From Cavenderia fasciculata (lineage: Eukaryota; Evosea; Eumycetozoa; Acytosteliales; Cavenderiaceae): a stretch of 64,000 nucleotides of DNA. The stretch spans positions 449,358-513,357 of the forward strand of contig NW_004457713.1 in NCBI RefSeq assembly GCF_000203815.1, in the 5' to 3' direction. Positions 44,188 through 54,834 of the stretch are shown piece by piece (position 1 is the first letter of the stretch; each line of letters opens with the position of its first letter). A program made the translations under genes and the position numbers. The notes beneath the pieces were generated by a model. The model saw nothing but the letters and a program-made list of their open reading frames with translations, was not told the DNA's origin and ran no database searches.

Positions 44188-45198
44188 ATGAGTGGACTAT
44201 TAAACGGAATCAAACAATTTATTCGTACTCCAAAGAAAAAAGAATTTGAATTACTTGGTGATGAAGTTACACAAGATATGATTGACAGTTCTGACTTTAT
44301 GGCATTGATGGACAAGTTTGAAAGTGCTAAAAAATCAATGTCTGAAAGCAGCTGCAAACCAAGATACATTTCCTTTAATCAACGTGTATTTGACAAGAAT
44401 ATTGATTGGCTGACCCAACGAATTCAAAAGTATAATGTTGCCACCACTTCCAATATCGAATACAAGAGATCGGGACATCTTGTCATTCCCATGGAATCGT
44501 TTATGACATTTTTGCAACCATTATTCAACAAAATAGTAGATTGCGTCAAGACTCAAATGCTACAATGGGATTGTATCAAGAAACCAAATTTCATCTTTAT
44601 GATTGGTGGTTTCAGTGAAAACTACTTTCTACAAGAATTGGTAAAGAAAGAGTTTGCATACACTGGTGCCAAAATCATCGTTCCAACCAGACCATCATTG
44701 TCTGTCGTCAAGGGTGCATGTAGATTCGGTCTCCATCCATCTGTCATTACCAAACGTACATTGCAAAGAACATATGCTGTCGAAACGGCAAACAAGTTTA
44801 ACCCAGAAAAACACGTAGGGATACCATATGTATATAATATCTGCGATTCATTTGTTTGGGCTGGACAGTCGGTTGGCATTGATGAAATAATAACCCGAAC
44901 CTACTGGCCAACCAGTGTAACCCAAAATGCTATCAGAGTTGCTATATTCTCCTCGCTCTTGTCCGATATAAAATACACAACTGACCCAGGAATTTCCTTT
45001 GCCGCCGAATTATTAATTCCACTCCCACCAGGTGACACTAAGGATGAGAAATCGGTTAATGTCTCAATGAAGTTTGGTGCCACCGAAATATTTGTTACCG
45101 TCGTTCAAACTAAAACCCTTCAAAAAATAGAAGCTACAATAGACTTTACAATCAATCGAGAGGAAGCTGACAGAAGAAATAACTTTCATTCAAGTTAA
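44188..45198 (+). pseudogene. Hsp70-like 3' fragment with a borrowed-looking leader
   Basis: The open frame starts MSGLLNGIKQFIRTPKKKEF and passes directly into LLGDEVTQDMIDSSDFM, a point inside exon 3 of the Hsp70-like genes. It then follows the 41135-43011 protein to IDFTINREEADRRNN and ends without a vWA domain. The catalytic N-terminal half is absent. The leader resembles the N-terminus of the coiled-coil gene at 37823 (the shared block is TPKKKEFE with a similar MS-LL start). A further in-frame ATG lies at 44086, but the leader similarity favours 44188. It is head-to-head with the 43250-43911 fragment, 276 bp apart. It may be expressed as a chimeric short protein; I class it as a probable pseudogene. 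Confidence 0.6.
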
Positions 45199-45532
45199 AT
45201 TGTTGGGTTAACCGGTGGGTACCGACCCCAGTGATGATCATTTTTCGAATTACATTTTCACTTCGGGTACCACCGATCTAATCATTCCTCCTCCTCCTCC
45301 TTTTGGCTTAAATTCATTAACTGAGAGACACATTCATTTACTTCTTCTTCTTATTTATCTTTATCTTAATTATTTATATAAATAATTATATTTATATTTA
45401 TATTTATTCTATCTCTTGTATTGTAATAGTACCGATCTTTCTTTAGTTAAACGTATGATTCTTTCATTTTCTTTGAGTACACTTCTTGACTCTTGACTAA
45501 CCATCCACCATCTATTTATTTCATTTATTTCC

Positions 45533-45580
<48 letters not shown>

Positions 45581-45644
45581 GGTCAAATTTATTCTATGAT
45601 TCTTCCATAGCTATTTCTTATCTAGATAGTGATTAAGCTAAAAT
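45199..45644. other. Intergenic region with CT microsatellite
   Basis: There is no gene here. A pure CT tract of about 20 units lies at 45537-45576, shortly before the next start codon. CGGTGG (about 45220) and CCACCG (about 45271) form a loose inverted repeat near the left end. The rest is AT-rich. Confidence 0.6.
45537..45576 (+). repeat. (CT)n microsatellite
   Basis: About 20 perfect CT dinucleotides lie in the presumed 5' region of the following gene. Confidence 0.95.
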
Positions 45645-47563
45645 ATGAATATGGACCTTGATCATGAATATTCCTTCAAACCCAATTTTGAAAAGCTCCT
45701 CGGAGGTTCTCAACCACACACCAATACCGAGGCTCCTCCCCAGCCTCAACAACCACACTGTAATGACAGCAACCAGAATGATGTTCGATATTTTCCAACC
45801 ATTAGCATTGTTCGTACGAACAGCACAAATGAAGAGCCCAAGTCCGAAAATAGATCCATTTCCTATAACAACTACCAACCCTCTCAGGCTCTCAATCAAT
45901 TGCCAAGTCAACTTCAAGGGGCACCCTCTGATGGAGGCGCCATGCATGTCGACGTGCAACACTACGACGGTTCAAATTTCACCAACTCTTCTTCTATGGA
46001 CCAAAACCAGTCCCAACTTCTAACCCTCAGTAAGGTCAACCCTATCCTTGGTCAAGACCAACAACTAGGACAACAACAACTACTACAACAACAACTACTA
46101 CTACTAGGACCACAACAACAACAAATCCTTCAACAACAACTACGCCAACAACAAGATCAACTGCTTCAAAAACAAAATGTTCAATATCAAAAATTACTAG
46201 ATCAACAAATAGAACTACAAAATCAACTTATAAAATCGCAATCAGAACAACAAGAACAACTACAAAAATTACTAGATCAACAAAAGGAACAATTAAATTC
46301 TCAACAAGAAAAAGAACGAGGACAACTACTCACAAAGCAATCTCAACTTTCATTTGTGTATCCACCAGTTGCTTTCCTTTCCCAACAATTACTTGACCTT
46401 CTTTGTGTTGACGCCAAGCCATTGCAAGAAAAACCCTTAGAGTGGGTACGTGGAGCAAGTACAGGGGTTCCAAGTGGAAGTGTCACAAATCATTTCAAAG
46501 TTCGTGCTAGTAAATTGTTCAAGTTTAGCGATGTGACACTCATGGCAAAGTTTGTTGTTGAAAACGAGGATTTCATACTCAAGTACCAAATTACCAATGT
46601 CGACGATGTTGGAAATGCCGAACTTGCCTTTACAATCTTTCTAAAGTCCAATTCAAAGTCAAAGTCCAATTCAAAGTCAAAGTCCAATTCAAAGTCTGAC
46701 GACGGATCATTATCAACATCGTCATCAATATCAGAAGGCATCCCTATTGAGATTGAAGTTATGGCTCACAATCGTGGTATATCCATTCCAGGATATACCG
46801 AAAGGATTACAATCAAAATGTACAGCGGCACCAAGGCCCTCCCTCCATCCAAGATCCTCATGGTCGAACCTGTGCCTATCAATGATAAAATTAAAGGATT
46901 GGACCCCAACCAATTTCAGGTTCAGATTAAATTGGGCCGATTATTATATGGACCTGCTACCATATTCCTCCTTGGCTCTAGAAAAACCAAGGAAAGTTCC
47001 ACACAGCTCCTTGGCGCTATGGGTGGACCAGATGGCACCAATAAGAACATTGTCTTACACGAGCCAAAGTTTTCAGTCCATCTCTCTCTAACTGAAGAAC
47101 TACTCAAGGAATCTCCAAATTGGGTGACTGGCTATCTTAAAAAAAAGGAAGAAAAAAAGGAAGAAAAAAAGGAAGAAAAAAAGGAAGAAAAAAAGGAAGA
47201 AAAAAGGAAGAGGAAGAAAAAGAGGATGGAAAAAAGGTTGGAAAAAAGGTTAGAAAAAGGGTTGTTTCTAGTGTAGCTGCACCTAGTCTTACAATTGGTT
47301 CCATTGTTAATAACAATGATCCAAATTGGATTTTGTCGTGGTGCGAAGATCTATTCCCAACCTCTTTCACCGATCTATCTGCTTGGCCAGGCGTTAATGA
47401 TGGGCAAGGAGATAATGTGCCCACTACTACTACTACTAGTACTACTAGCACTACTACTACTAGTACTAGTACTACTAGCACAGGAGAAACTAAAAGAAAG
47501 GGCATGCCTACCACTACCTATCGCCAGTCACACCAATACAATGAAACCAATTTCAAGACCTAA
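45645..47563 (+). CDS. Q-rich protein of unknown family, C-terminus out of frame
   Basis: The uninterrupted frame runs 45645-47276 (543 aa). Residues 130-225 are a Gln/Leu-rich coiled coil. From about 245 to 480 there is a globular region with YPPVAFLSQQLLDLLCV, SDVTLMAKFVVENEDFILKY and the block MYSGTKALPPSKILMVEP. A Ser/Lys/Asn repeat (18-bp unit, three copies) lies near 345. A KKEE repeat encoded by a GAAGAAAAAAAG unit follows, and in its last unit one A is missing. The native-looking frame then continues as KKVRKRVVSSVAAPSLTIG through WILSWCEDLFP and a Thr/Ser run to a stop at 47563. The family is not recognised, but the 48.8 kb gene is a paralog (FYSGTKNLPPGKIRNVEP). A sequencing slip in the homopolymer is an alternative to a real mutation. 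Confidence 0.6.
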
Positions 47564-48196
47564 AAACAATGGTGAAGATGCTACCAAAAAATATAAAAAA
47601 GAATAATTAAATAAGTAAATAATAAAATAATAAATAAATAAATAAATAATGGTTTTTTTTAAATTCAAACTAACTCGAAAGAGCTCTATCTATATCTTTG
47701 GTTTAATTTCTTTTAATTTTTTCATTTCTCTTTCTTGAAGATTATTGAATATCACTAACTAACTATTCCTCATCCTAGCTAGGTCAATGTAATTCTATTT
47801 TATAAAAAGAAGAAGGAATACGCAGACAGAGGAGAGGCACAAAGCATATTTAATATTTAATCATCACATCGATTGTTGGTATCATAAATTCAATGGAGTA
47901 TCAGAAGTGTAAAAATAAGACTAAATTTAATTTATTTGTCGATGATCACAATAATAGGTCTAACTTGAATACCTAAAAACTCGAATCCAAGAATTAAGTT
48001 CTTATATAAATATAGGTAGGTAGTCCCAAACTTTCATTGCAACACTTTTTTTTTATCAATCAAATTTTATTCTTTACACAGATAAAAAATGGACCCATTT
48101 TCCACCTAGGGATGGGGTCCTTTCACTAACCATCTATATCTCTTTTTATATTATATCTCTCTCTCGCTCTATTATCCTGTCCCTCTCTTTATTGAT
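47564..48196. other. Intergenic region, hairpin near right end
   Basis: This is AT-rich sequence between the Q-rich gene and its decayed paralog. GGACCCAT (from about 48092) pairs with ATGGGGTCC (to about 48121) with one bulged G around a 14-nt loop. No gene is seen. Confidence 0.45.
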
Positions 48197-49498
48197 CTCT
48201 ATTGGCAGGCTTAATCATCGTTGTTCTTTTTTCTAACCATTGAGGAGGATACAGTCTCATCACAGTTCTTGAAGGATACAGATTGTAATTTGTTACAATC
48301 AATCGAAAACCATGAACCCGATTCAGTTTTTATCGATGACAATTCAGGAGTACTGAAAGTAGTCAATGTTCCACTGGAACCATCAGATGAAAAACAACCT
48401 GTTCAAACCGCTAGATTTCCGATCCGTGTCGAATCCACAACTGTGGACCGAATCCCATTCGCGACACCTCTTCTCTAGGACGAACTTCTGGTGACATGAT
48501 GCTGCATGTGGAACAACAACAACAACCATCACCATCAACATCATTTCAATCACCAACACCACTACAATCACTGCAATCGCTGAAACAAACCCTAAAATTG
48601 GTCTATATGCATCATCAACTTTAAAACAACAAGATCAACTGGCCCCAGTTGATATTCAACAGCTAAAAAAAAATCTATTTGAGGATACCATTCATCTTGA
48701 GGTCAATTACAACTAATTCAAAAAGAGTTATTTGAAGGTACATCGGTTGTTGGAACCTCTCAACAACAGCAACAACCAAGCTCGCAGCAACCCACCCCTC
48801 CACCTCAACAACCACCTGAGCACCATGTGGTCAGCAGCAGTACTACAGGTGATTTGGGTTCATTTCAGGTATTTCCCGATAACGGATTGGGGAGTATCTC
48901 TAGTTTGGATGCCAATACACAGCAGTTCAACCAAAACCTTCCAAAAGTTGCTTTGGTATCAAGTCAAGATAATCCAAATCCATTGGGATTAAAGTATATA
49001 GATGGATCAAGCACAATAGGTCCAAATGAAAACATCTGGCTTAGATTTCTAATACTCGGCGATTTTGACCCCAACAATATTGGAATCTGGGCAGAGTTAC
49101 CTCCTGATGTAAAAGAGAAATACAAAACTGGATTCCCAAATGTGATAATCAATCATGATGGAATTGCCAATATGGATTTCACGTTGAATCCACGACAAAA
49201 AAAAAATTCAAGTCAACCCAACACTGACACACCCAAACCACGTGGTAAAAAAGGATTGGCGTCGAAAGGCAAACCTTTTGAAATTACATTAAATGCTAAA
49301 AGTGGTGGTGAATCCATTTCCATAACGGTTTCTCTACTCTTCTACAGCGGCACCAAGAACCTCCCACCTGGCAAGATTCGCAATGTCGAACCTTTAGATG
49401 TTAATTTTAACATTCCAGGTTTGGAGTATGACAAAACACCAAAGATTCGTCCTACCAAGAAACCAAAGAAAAAATGTGCAGCTCCAACCAAACAATAA
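48197..49498 (+). pseudogene. Paralog of the Q-rich gene, 5' part decayed
   Basis: The region 48827-49498 is open for 223 codons and matches the globular part of the 45645 gene (VSSQDNPNPLGLKYIDG, LFYSGTKNLPPGKIRNVEP), ending in a basic KKPKKKCAAP tail. Upstream, coding-like blocks lie in different frames without good splice sites between them: VSSQFLKDTDCNLLQSIE (48250s), a Gln/Ser/Pro block at 48500-48590, and QQDQLAPVDIQQLKKNLF at 48640. No ATG opens the first block. The 3' open frame could still be transcribed as a short protein, so a revived truncated gene is the alternative. Confidence 0.5.
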
Positions 49499-49598
49499 TA
49501 AATAAATAAATAAATAATTAAATAATTAATTATTTAAATAAACTTAAACTTTCTTACTATTAAACTTTAATTTCAATATATCGTACATGAATTATTAT

Positions 49599-52241
49599 TT
49601 ATTGTAAATTACATTTTTTTTCTTGATGATTATTATTATCATCATTATTGATAGAATAATATAGTTTAATTTGTCGTCTACCATCTATTGGAGATTTAAG
49701 ATGAGAATGATTATCTATGATTGGAATAATATGAGGATATTGATTTTGAGTCAATGTTTGAATGAGTTTTGGTGTCATTGATGCATTGGTATTGAACAAT
49801 ATGAATCTAACAAGATCAACATTTTCACAAACAATTGCCTCTTCCAAAAGATTACTCCAACTTTGTTTATCAAGTCTTTGCAGAATAAATAGGTCTACAA
49901 TATTGATATAGGTTGGTGGTTGTTTGGCAGTGTTGACCGTTGTCAATAGATAAAATCCCAACTCTCGAGGAGCACGAGACCCAACCTTGACATTTGGCAT
50001 TGTTATAACTTGTTTGTTGACAGTAAGATATCGAATCATCTCGATCATCTCTGACGTGATATTGTGATAATGGAAAAAGACCAGTGCCAGACGTTTACCA
50101 GTTCTATCGACATGATCGTAATTGTCAAATAGATACTTTATCATCTCTAGACATACATTATCAATAGCATAATTTAAATCGTTTAAAAATGTACCAGATG
50201 CAATAAATACTTTAAAGTCTAGTACTGCAGTTGTCTGACCACCACCACATGCATCGTGATTGGAGGAAGAGACAGTAATTAAACGTTTTAAAAGTGTAAC
50301 ATTGCCTTGTCTGATGACTGTAGAGTACAAGTCAAATGTAATAGAGTAGTTGACTAGTTGTTGTGTATTGTCTAATAGGTATTCGACAATAGTCATGTTG
50401 TTGGAGAGTACGGCTGTTAGAAAAGCCAGTGAGAGGTTGTTGACATGAGTGGAATGGTTGGTGTTGATAAATGGGCTGTTTTCAGTCTCGAGCATATACC
50501 TCAGCATACGCACATCACTCGTGTTGGCAGCCGATTGGAAATAGTTGGATGTGTAGTCGATTAAGAGGTGTTGTTGCATCCACTGTACCAATGACAGTTG
50601 ATTGTTTTCAATGGCACGATGCATCATTGGTGAGTATGATGACACGACCGACGTAGAGTCAACAACAAACTTGACCATAAACTTGAACACGTCACAATCA
50701 TCGGTCAACTCGTGACGAGGGATAGCCAATGAAAGACGGTCTAGTCCAAAATTGAATTTCTCCTTATCGTCATCTTGTTGGATGAGTTTGATAACGTCCA
50801 AGAAGCTATTGGTGTGGTCCGGGGGACACAGGACTGACCCAGCCGCCAACATGATGGATCGTGTCGCTTGTTTACTGTATCCCTCCTTTCGATTGTTATA
50901 CAAGTATATGAATATATCTGGAAACTCGACTGACCGATCCATAGCCTTGTGCGTACACGGTGCTGTTGTATTTGTATGTAGATACTTTACAATCTCCAAA
51001 TGATTAAATTTGGCAGCCTTTTCAATTGCCCTATACGACATACCCTCTGTCCTATTCTCCACAAGAAAACAAACTATATCCAAATATCCATTACGAGCTG
51101 CCTGATCAATAGCAGCCTCTGTTACAACAACACCCGACGATGACGGCGATGATGATGATGATGATGATGATGAGGATGAGGATGATGTACACAGATCGAT
51201 AGAGTGAAGATATTGAATGATTTCTAACCGACCTATACGTGCAGCATAATCAAACAAACTTTCTCTCCCTACATTCTTGGTGTCCTCTATTTTATTCTCT
51301 ACAATGAACCGAACAACATCCAACTTGTTGTGCATCGTTGCAGCTTTAAGAAATGAATTATTGTTGGATTGTGTAAATACAATGTTGTATTCATGATGTT
51401 GATAAAGGTATTGTAGGGTTGGTAGTGATAACCATTTGTTTACATGTTGTAATATTTCTTGACGAGGTACAAGATATTTAGATGGGATGTTTGACATTGA
51501 TCCTGTTGTTGCCGCCGCCTTTCTATCCAACTCTAGACAATAGGTTATAATGTTGGTATTGGCACCACCCAATATATCATTTTGCAATCCATAGTATACA
51601 TGTCCGAGTAATCCGACCGTGTGTTGGAATAGATCGTCTCTACCATACCGACACGCATACTTTTGTATATAATAACCAACTTCTTTCAAGTGTCCTCCAT
51701 ACCGATCAAATAGATAATCTAAAATCTCTATTCTATTCTTTTTACATGCCAACATTATTATTCCTTCTAAATTTGGTATAAAGTACTGAGATTGAGTAGT
51801 AGTAGTAGTATTAGAAGAAGATGAAGAGGATGGTGGAGAAGATTTAAACCATTTTAATTGATTATGATTATAATGATTCTCTTGTTGATTTAATAGTATG
51901 ATTAATTGGTTCAAGTATCCATAGGCAGCAAGTTGAGCTGCATCTACCTTTAACTCGGCCCATCCGTAAAGTTTAATTGGTGACTCTGGTACAGCCCACG
52001 TGGTACCTGCTTGTCTACGATCTCTTGGGTATGATTGTATAGGTTTGGTTGAGGAGGACAATGATGATGATTCTAATATCTCTCTACTCCCAAAGAACTC
52101 TATAATATATTTTTTAAACAAACAGTTTCGTAGAAACCTATTGCACAATATACATTTTAATAATTGGTATCTTTTGATTTTAATATCAACATCATCATCA
52201 TTTGAAGTTGACTGGTTGTCTTTATCTGATGTATTCATCAT
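49599..52241 (-). CDS. Dictyostelid ankyrin-type repeat protein, single exon, 880 aa
   Basis: This is one long open frame. The N-terminus (about residues 20-50, YQLLKCILCNRFLRNCLFKKYIIEFFG) is F-box/helix-like. From residue 150 degenerate ankyrin units follow one another: ACKKNRIEILDYLFDRYG, AATMHNKLDVVRFIVENK, AARIGRLEIIQYLHS, AARNGYLDIVCFLVENR and AAKFNHLEIVKYLHTN. A Ser run of about 18 interrupts the series near 355. The C-terminal third has weaker units (FILFNTNASMTPKLIQTL). The product is presumably a cytosolic protein-binding scaffold; no enzymatic motif is visible. Codon use has more C/G in third positions than the FNIP-like cluster. Confidence 0.8.
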   Translation of the reverse strand: MMNTSDKDNQSTSNDDDVDIKIKRYQLLKCILCNRFLRNCLFKKYIIEFFGSREILESSSLSSSTKPIQSYPRDRRQAGTTWAVPESPIKLYGWAELKVDAAQLAAYGYLNQLIILLNQQENHYNHNQLKWFKSSPPSSSSSSNTTTTTQSQYFIPNLEGIIMLACKKNRIEILDYLFDRYGGHLKEVGYYIQKYACRYGRDDLFQHTVGLLGHVYYGLQNDILGGANTNIITYCLELDRKAAATTGSMSNIPSKYLVPRQEILQHVNKWLSLPTLQYLYQHHEYNIVFTQSNNNSFLKAATMHNKLDVVRFIVENKIEDTKNVGRESLFDYAARIGRLEIIQYLHSIDLCTSSSSSSSSSSSSSPSSSGVVVTEAAIDQAARNGYLDIVCFLVENRTEGMSYRAIEKAAKFNHLEIVKYLHTNTTAPCTHKAMDRSVEFPDIFIYLYNNRKEGYSKQATRSIMLAAGSVLCPPDHTNSFLDVIKLIQQDDDKEKFNFGLDRLSLAIPRHELTDDCDVFKFMVKFVVDSTSVVSSYSPMMHRAIENNQLSLVQWMQQHLLIDYTSNYFQSAANTSDVRMLRYMLETENSPFINTNHSTHVNNLSLAFLTAVLSNNMTIVEYLLDNTQQLVNYSITFDLYSTVIRQGNVTLLKRLITVSSSNHDACGGGQTTAVLDFKVFIASGTFLNDLNYAIDNVCLEMIKYLFDNYDHVDRTGKRLALVFFHYHNITSEMIEMIRYLTVNKQVITMPNVKVGSRAPRELGFYLLTTVNTAKQPPTYINIVDLFILQRLDKQSWSNLLEEAIVCENVDLVRFILFNTNASMTPKLIQTLTQNQYPHIIPIIDNHSHLKSPIDGRRQIKLYYSINNDDNNNHQEKKCNLQ

Positions 52242-52437
52242 TGATCATAAACAAAGTAGAAGAAGAAGAAGAAGTTGAGATCGAGACTGTGACATCATCT
52301 CCTTTGCTAATTTTACCAAAACAAATTAAATCAAGATATTAATAATGATGATATGGCATACTGCTTCTCTACTTCATCAAAAAGTAAAAAAATATTATCA
52401 ACATAAAAAAAAAAAAGGTCAAAGAGAGAAAGAAAAT

Positions 52438-53437
52438 ATGGTCAAAAATTTTAATAGTACCTCGAAAAGAGATAGTAATAAACAAAAAACAACAACATTC
52501 TCAATAACAGAACAATATACAGCAGCAACATTACCACCACCTCCACCAAGATCATCATCAACTATTCAATCGATAGTAATTGAACAAGATATTAAAGGAA
52601 AACTCAACTATACACCGATTAAAGTTAATTTACATTATGCACCATTCTTGTTTACTATTGGTGGACAACAACAACAACAACAAGATAATAGTAATAAATT
52701 GAACAAAGAATATTGTTATTCTTCTTCATGTCAATTTACAAGATTATTTTGTACTGAAAAGGAAAAGGTTGGATACCCTTGATACCCGTATCGTATCAAG
52801 CCATGGTCTGTCAACACTGACCCTATTCAACCTCGTTGTATTAGCCATACCTCCGATGGTGCAAGTCAAGTTAAAGAAGAAAGAGAACTCGGTCCACTAT
52901 TGAATGCTTTTACAGCCTATTCAAAAGAATCAATCTTTGTGTTTGGTGGTAAACATAATCCAAAACAAATACTAAAAGCAAAGATACAAAGAGATACATC
53001 TGTATTGGAACCATTCCATCAAATGTCTGTAGAATTGCTCTACCCTCGGTACAAATCATCATGTATACAATCACATTCAGAACCAAGATATATTTACTTT
53101 ATTGGTGGTAAAGATCAAGGTAAAGACAATAAGGCAATATCTACGTGCGAGAGATATGATACTGAAATGAACGTGATCACTCCAATGGCAAGTCTAAAAG
53201 TACCAAGATATAATGCTGGTGTATTATTTGATCAAGAAGCTCAAATCATCATTGTGGCAGGTGGAGTTGGGATGGATGGAAAGGAATTGGATAGTATTGA
53301 AGTATATGACAAGCTATCAGACTCTTGGTACCTATTAGATAATGTTAAATTATCAACACCTAAAAGAGGTATATTTTTAATCAACGATCAATCAAATGAT
53401 AGAGTACTTGTTTATGGTGGTAAATCAAAAAATAACA

Positions 53438-53497
<60 letters not shown>

Positions 53498-53811
53498 GTT
53501 GTAATGTTATGTATAGAAATGAGATTACATATTATACAGAGATTGAATCGATTTATTTAACAAGAAAATTATGGGAATCAAATAATAGTATTAAAGGGTA
53601 TGGTAATATTGCAAAAATAGACTTTGGTCAATGTGTCTATGACTATGACAACAATATTACCTATTTTATTGGTGGTAATGGTAACGATCAACCAAACAAC
53701 AATATCTTTAAAACCTTTCATAATAATGCTACTGGGCCAATCTTTCACCACATTTTATTTCACTGTCATCACCAAGATCAAGACATTCTACTTGTCTCAT
53801 CCCACATTTAA
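52438..53811 (+). CDS. Kelch-repeat protein with an in-frame TGA
   Basis: Two open frames lie in the same phase (52438-52779 and 52783-53811) with only a TGA at 52780-52782 between them. Upstream there is a Pro/Ser-rich start and a Cys-containing YCYSSSCQFTRLFC segment. Downstream there are kelch blades: SIFVFGG, IYFIGGKDQGKDNKAISTCE-YD, IIIVAGGVGMDGKELDSIEV-YD, VLVYGGKS and ITYFIGGNG. A run of about 18 Asn sits inside the fourth blade. Translation from 52783 stays in frame (PYRIKPWSVNTDPIQPRC) without a gap. A 33-nt intron starting at GTTGG would remove the stop in phase, but it is far shorter than the other introns here. A nonsense mutation or a sequence error are the plain alternatives. 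An ATG at 52345 is also possible. Confidence 0.65.
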
Positions 53812-53875
53812 ATTAATTAAAATTAATATTAATAATTGTGTAATAATAAAAGAGAGTATAAATATGACACGGATA

Positions 53876-54263
53876 TTAGTTCGGTGACGTATCATCATCT
53901 ATCGAGATTGGTTCGAGGCGAATAATATGACTACCTAGTTTGGCAAAGTTAACTGGCGAGTCTGAAGCTTTTTTGAACATATCGGTTTCACTAGTCAAAA
54001 TAGGAAGAATGCAAAGGTGGTGTTGGTGTTGTTGTTAACAGCGAGTAGTTAAGCGACTACACCTTTGGACACGCAGAACAGATCATCAAATCAACTTTCA
54101 AAGAGTGAACCCTCGCAAAGTAAAGATCTTCACCTGATATGTCTTTTTTGAGGTAAATGTCATTTGGATTACGTCTGAGAGTGACATTTACCCAATCATT
54201 AGCCAATTGGTTTGTCCAATCCTTGACTAATGTGTTTGACCATCTTATTGTTGTTGTTGACAT
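53876..54263 (-). CDS. Small two-exon protein (101 aa), unknown
   Basis: Exon 1 (54263-54073) encodes MSTTTIRWSNTLVKDWTNQL and continues to LMICSA. With donor GC|GTGTCC and acceptor CTAG the frame continues in 53990-53876 as ETDMFKKASDSPVNFAKLGS to SIDDDTSPN. The donor is not ideal. The single-exon alternative (68 aa, ending SACPKV) cannot be excluded. Composition is mixed and protein-like, not low-complexity. No domain is recognised. It converges on the kelch gene with about 65 bp between stop codons. Confidence 0.45.
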
Positions 54264-54834
54264 TATACAAATTTAAAATACAAATGAGGAAAATGATAAT
54301 CGTGTCCAAAGAATAAAGAACTCTCTCCTCTTGTTTATTTCAAAATAATGAGATGAAAGGGTAAATAGTGGTGGCACAGCAGTCATCAGAGTCTTTTTAT
54401 AATCTACTCAGGAAATATTTAAATATAAAATTAAAAATAACTTTTATAAATAAAATCATCTTTCAGTGTCTTGGTGATGATGACATTCTTCTTTCTGTCT
54501 CATCTCACATTTATTATTAATAAATTTATATTTAATTTAATTTGTAATAAAAGAAAGTAGTAGTTGTATACACATACACCCAACAAAAGAGTTATTTGTT
54601 TCCTTTTTCGTTTAAATATTTCATCATCATCATCATATCATAGGTGTTGGGAACCAATCCCACTCCGACCGATCATCTTTGCGCAAAAAGAGATAGATAT
54701 TTAATTTAAAATGAAAAGTTATAAAAGAAGAAATTGAATAAATACATTCATTATTATTATTATTATTATTTATACAACTAGTTGAAAGAAATATATATAT
54801 ATAAACTAAACTAAACTAAACTAAACTATAAACA
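54264..54834. other. Intergenic region upstream of the PPAT gene
   Basis: I see no gene in these 570 bp. There are ATT and TA microsatellites (54755-54800), a CTAAA repeat of about five units (54805-54826) just before the next start codon, and a more G/C-containing patch at about 54645-54680 (GGGAACCAATCCCACTCC). Confidence 0.5.

Noticed and set aside
53905-53935. tRNA-like GGTTCGAGGC motif
   Set aside because: There is no T-arm complement or cloverleaf around it; it lies inside the coding part of the small two-exon gene.
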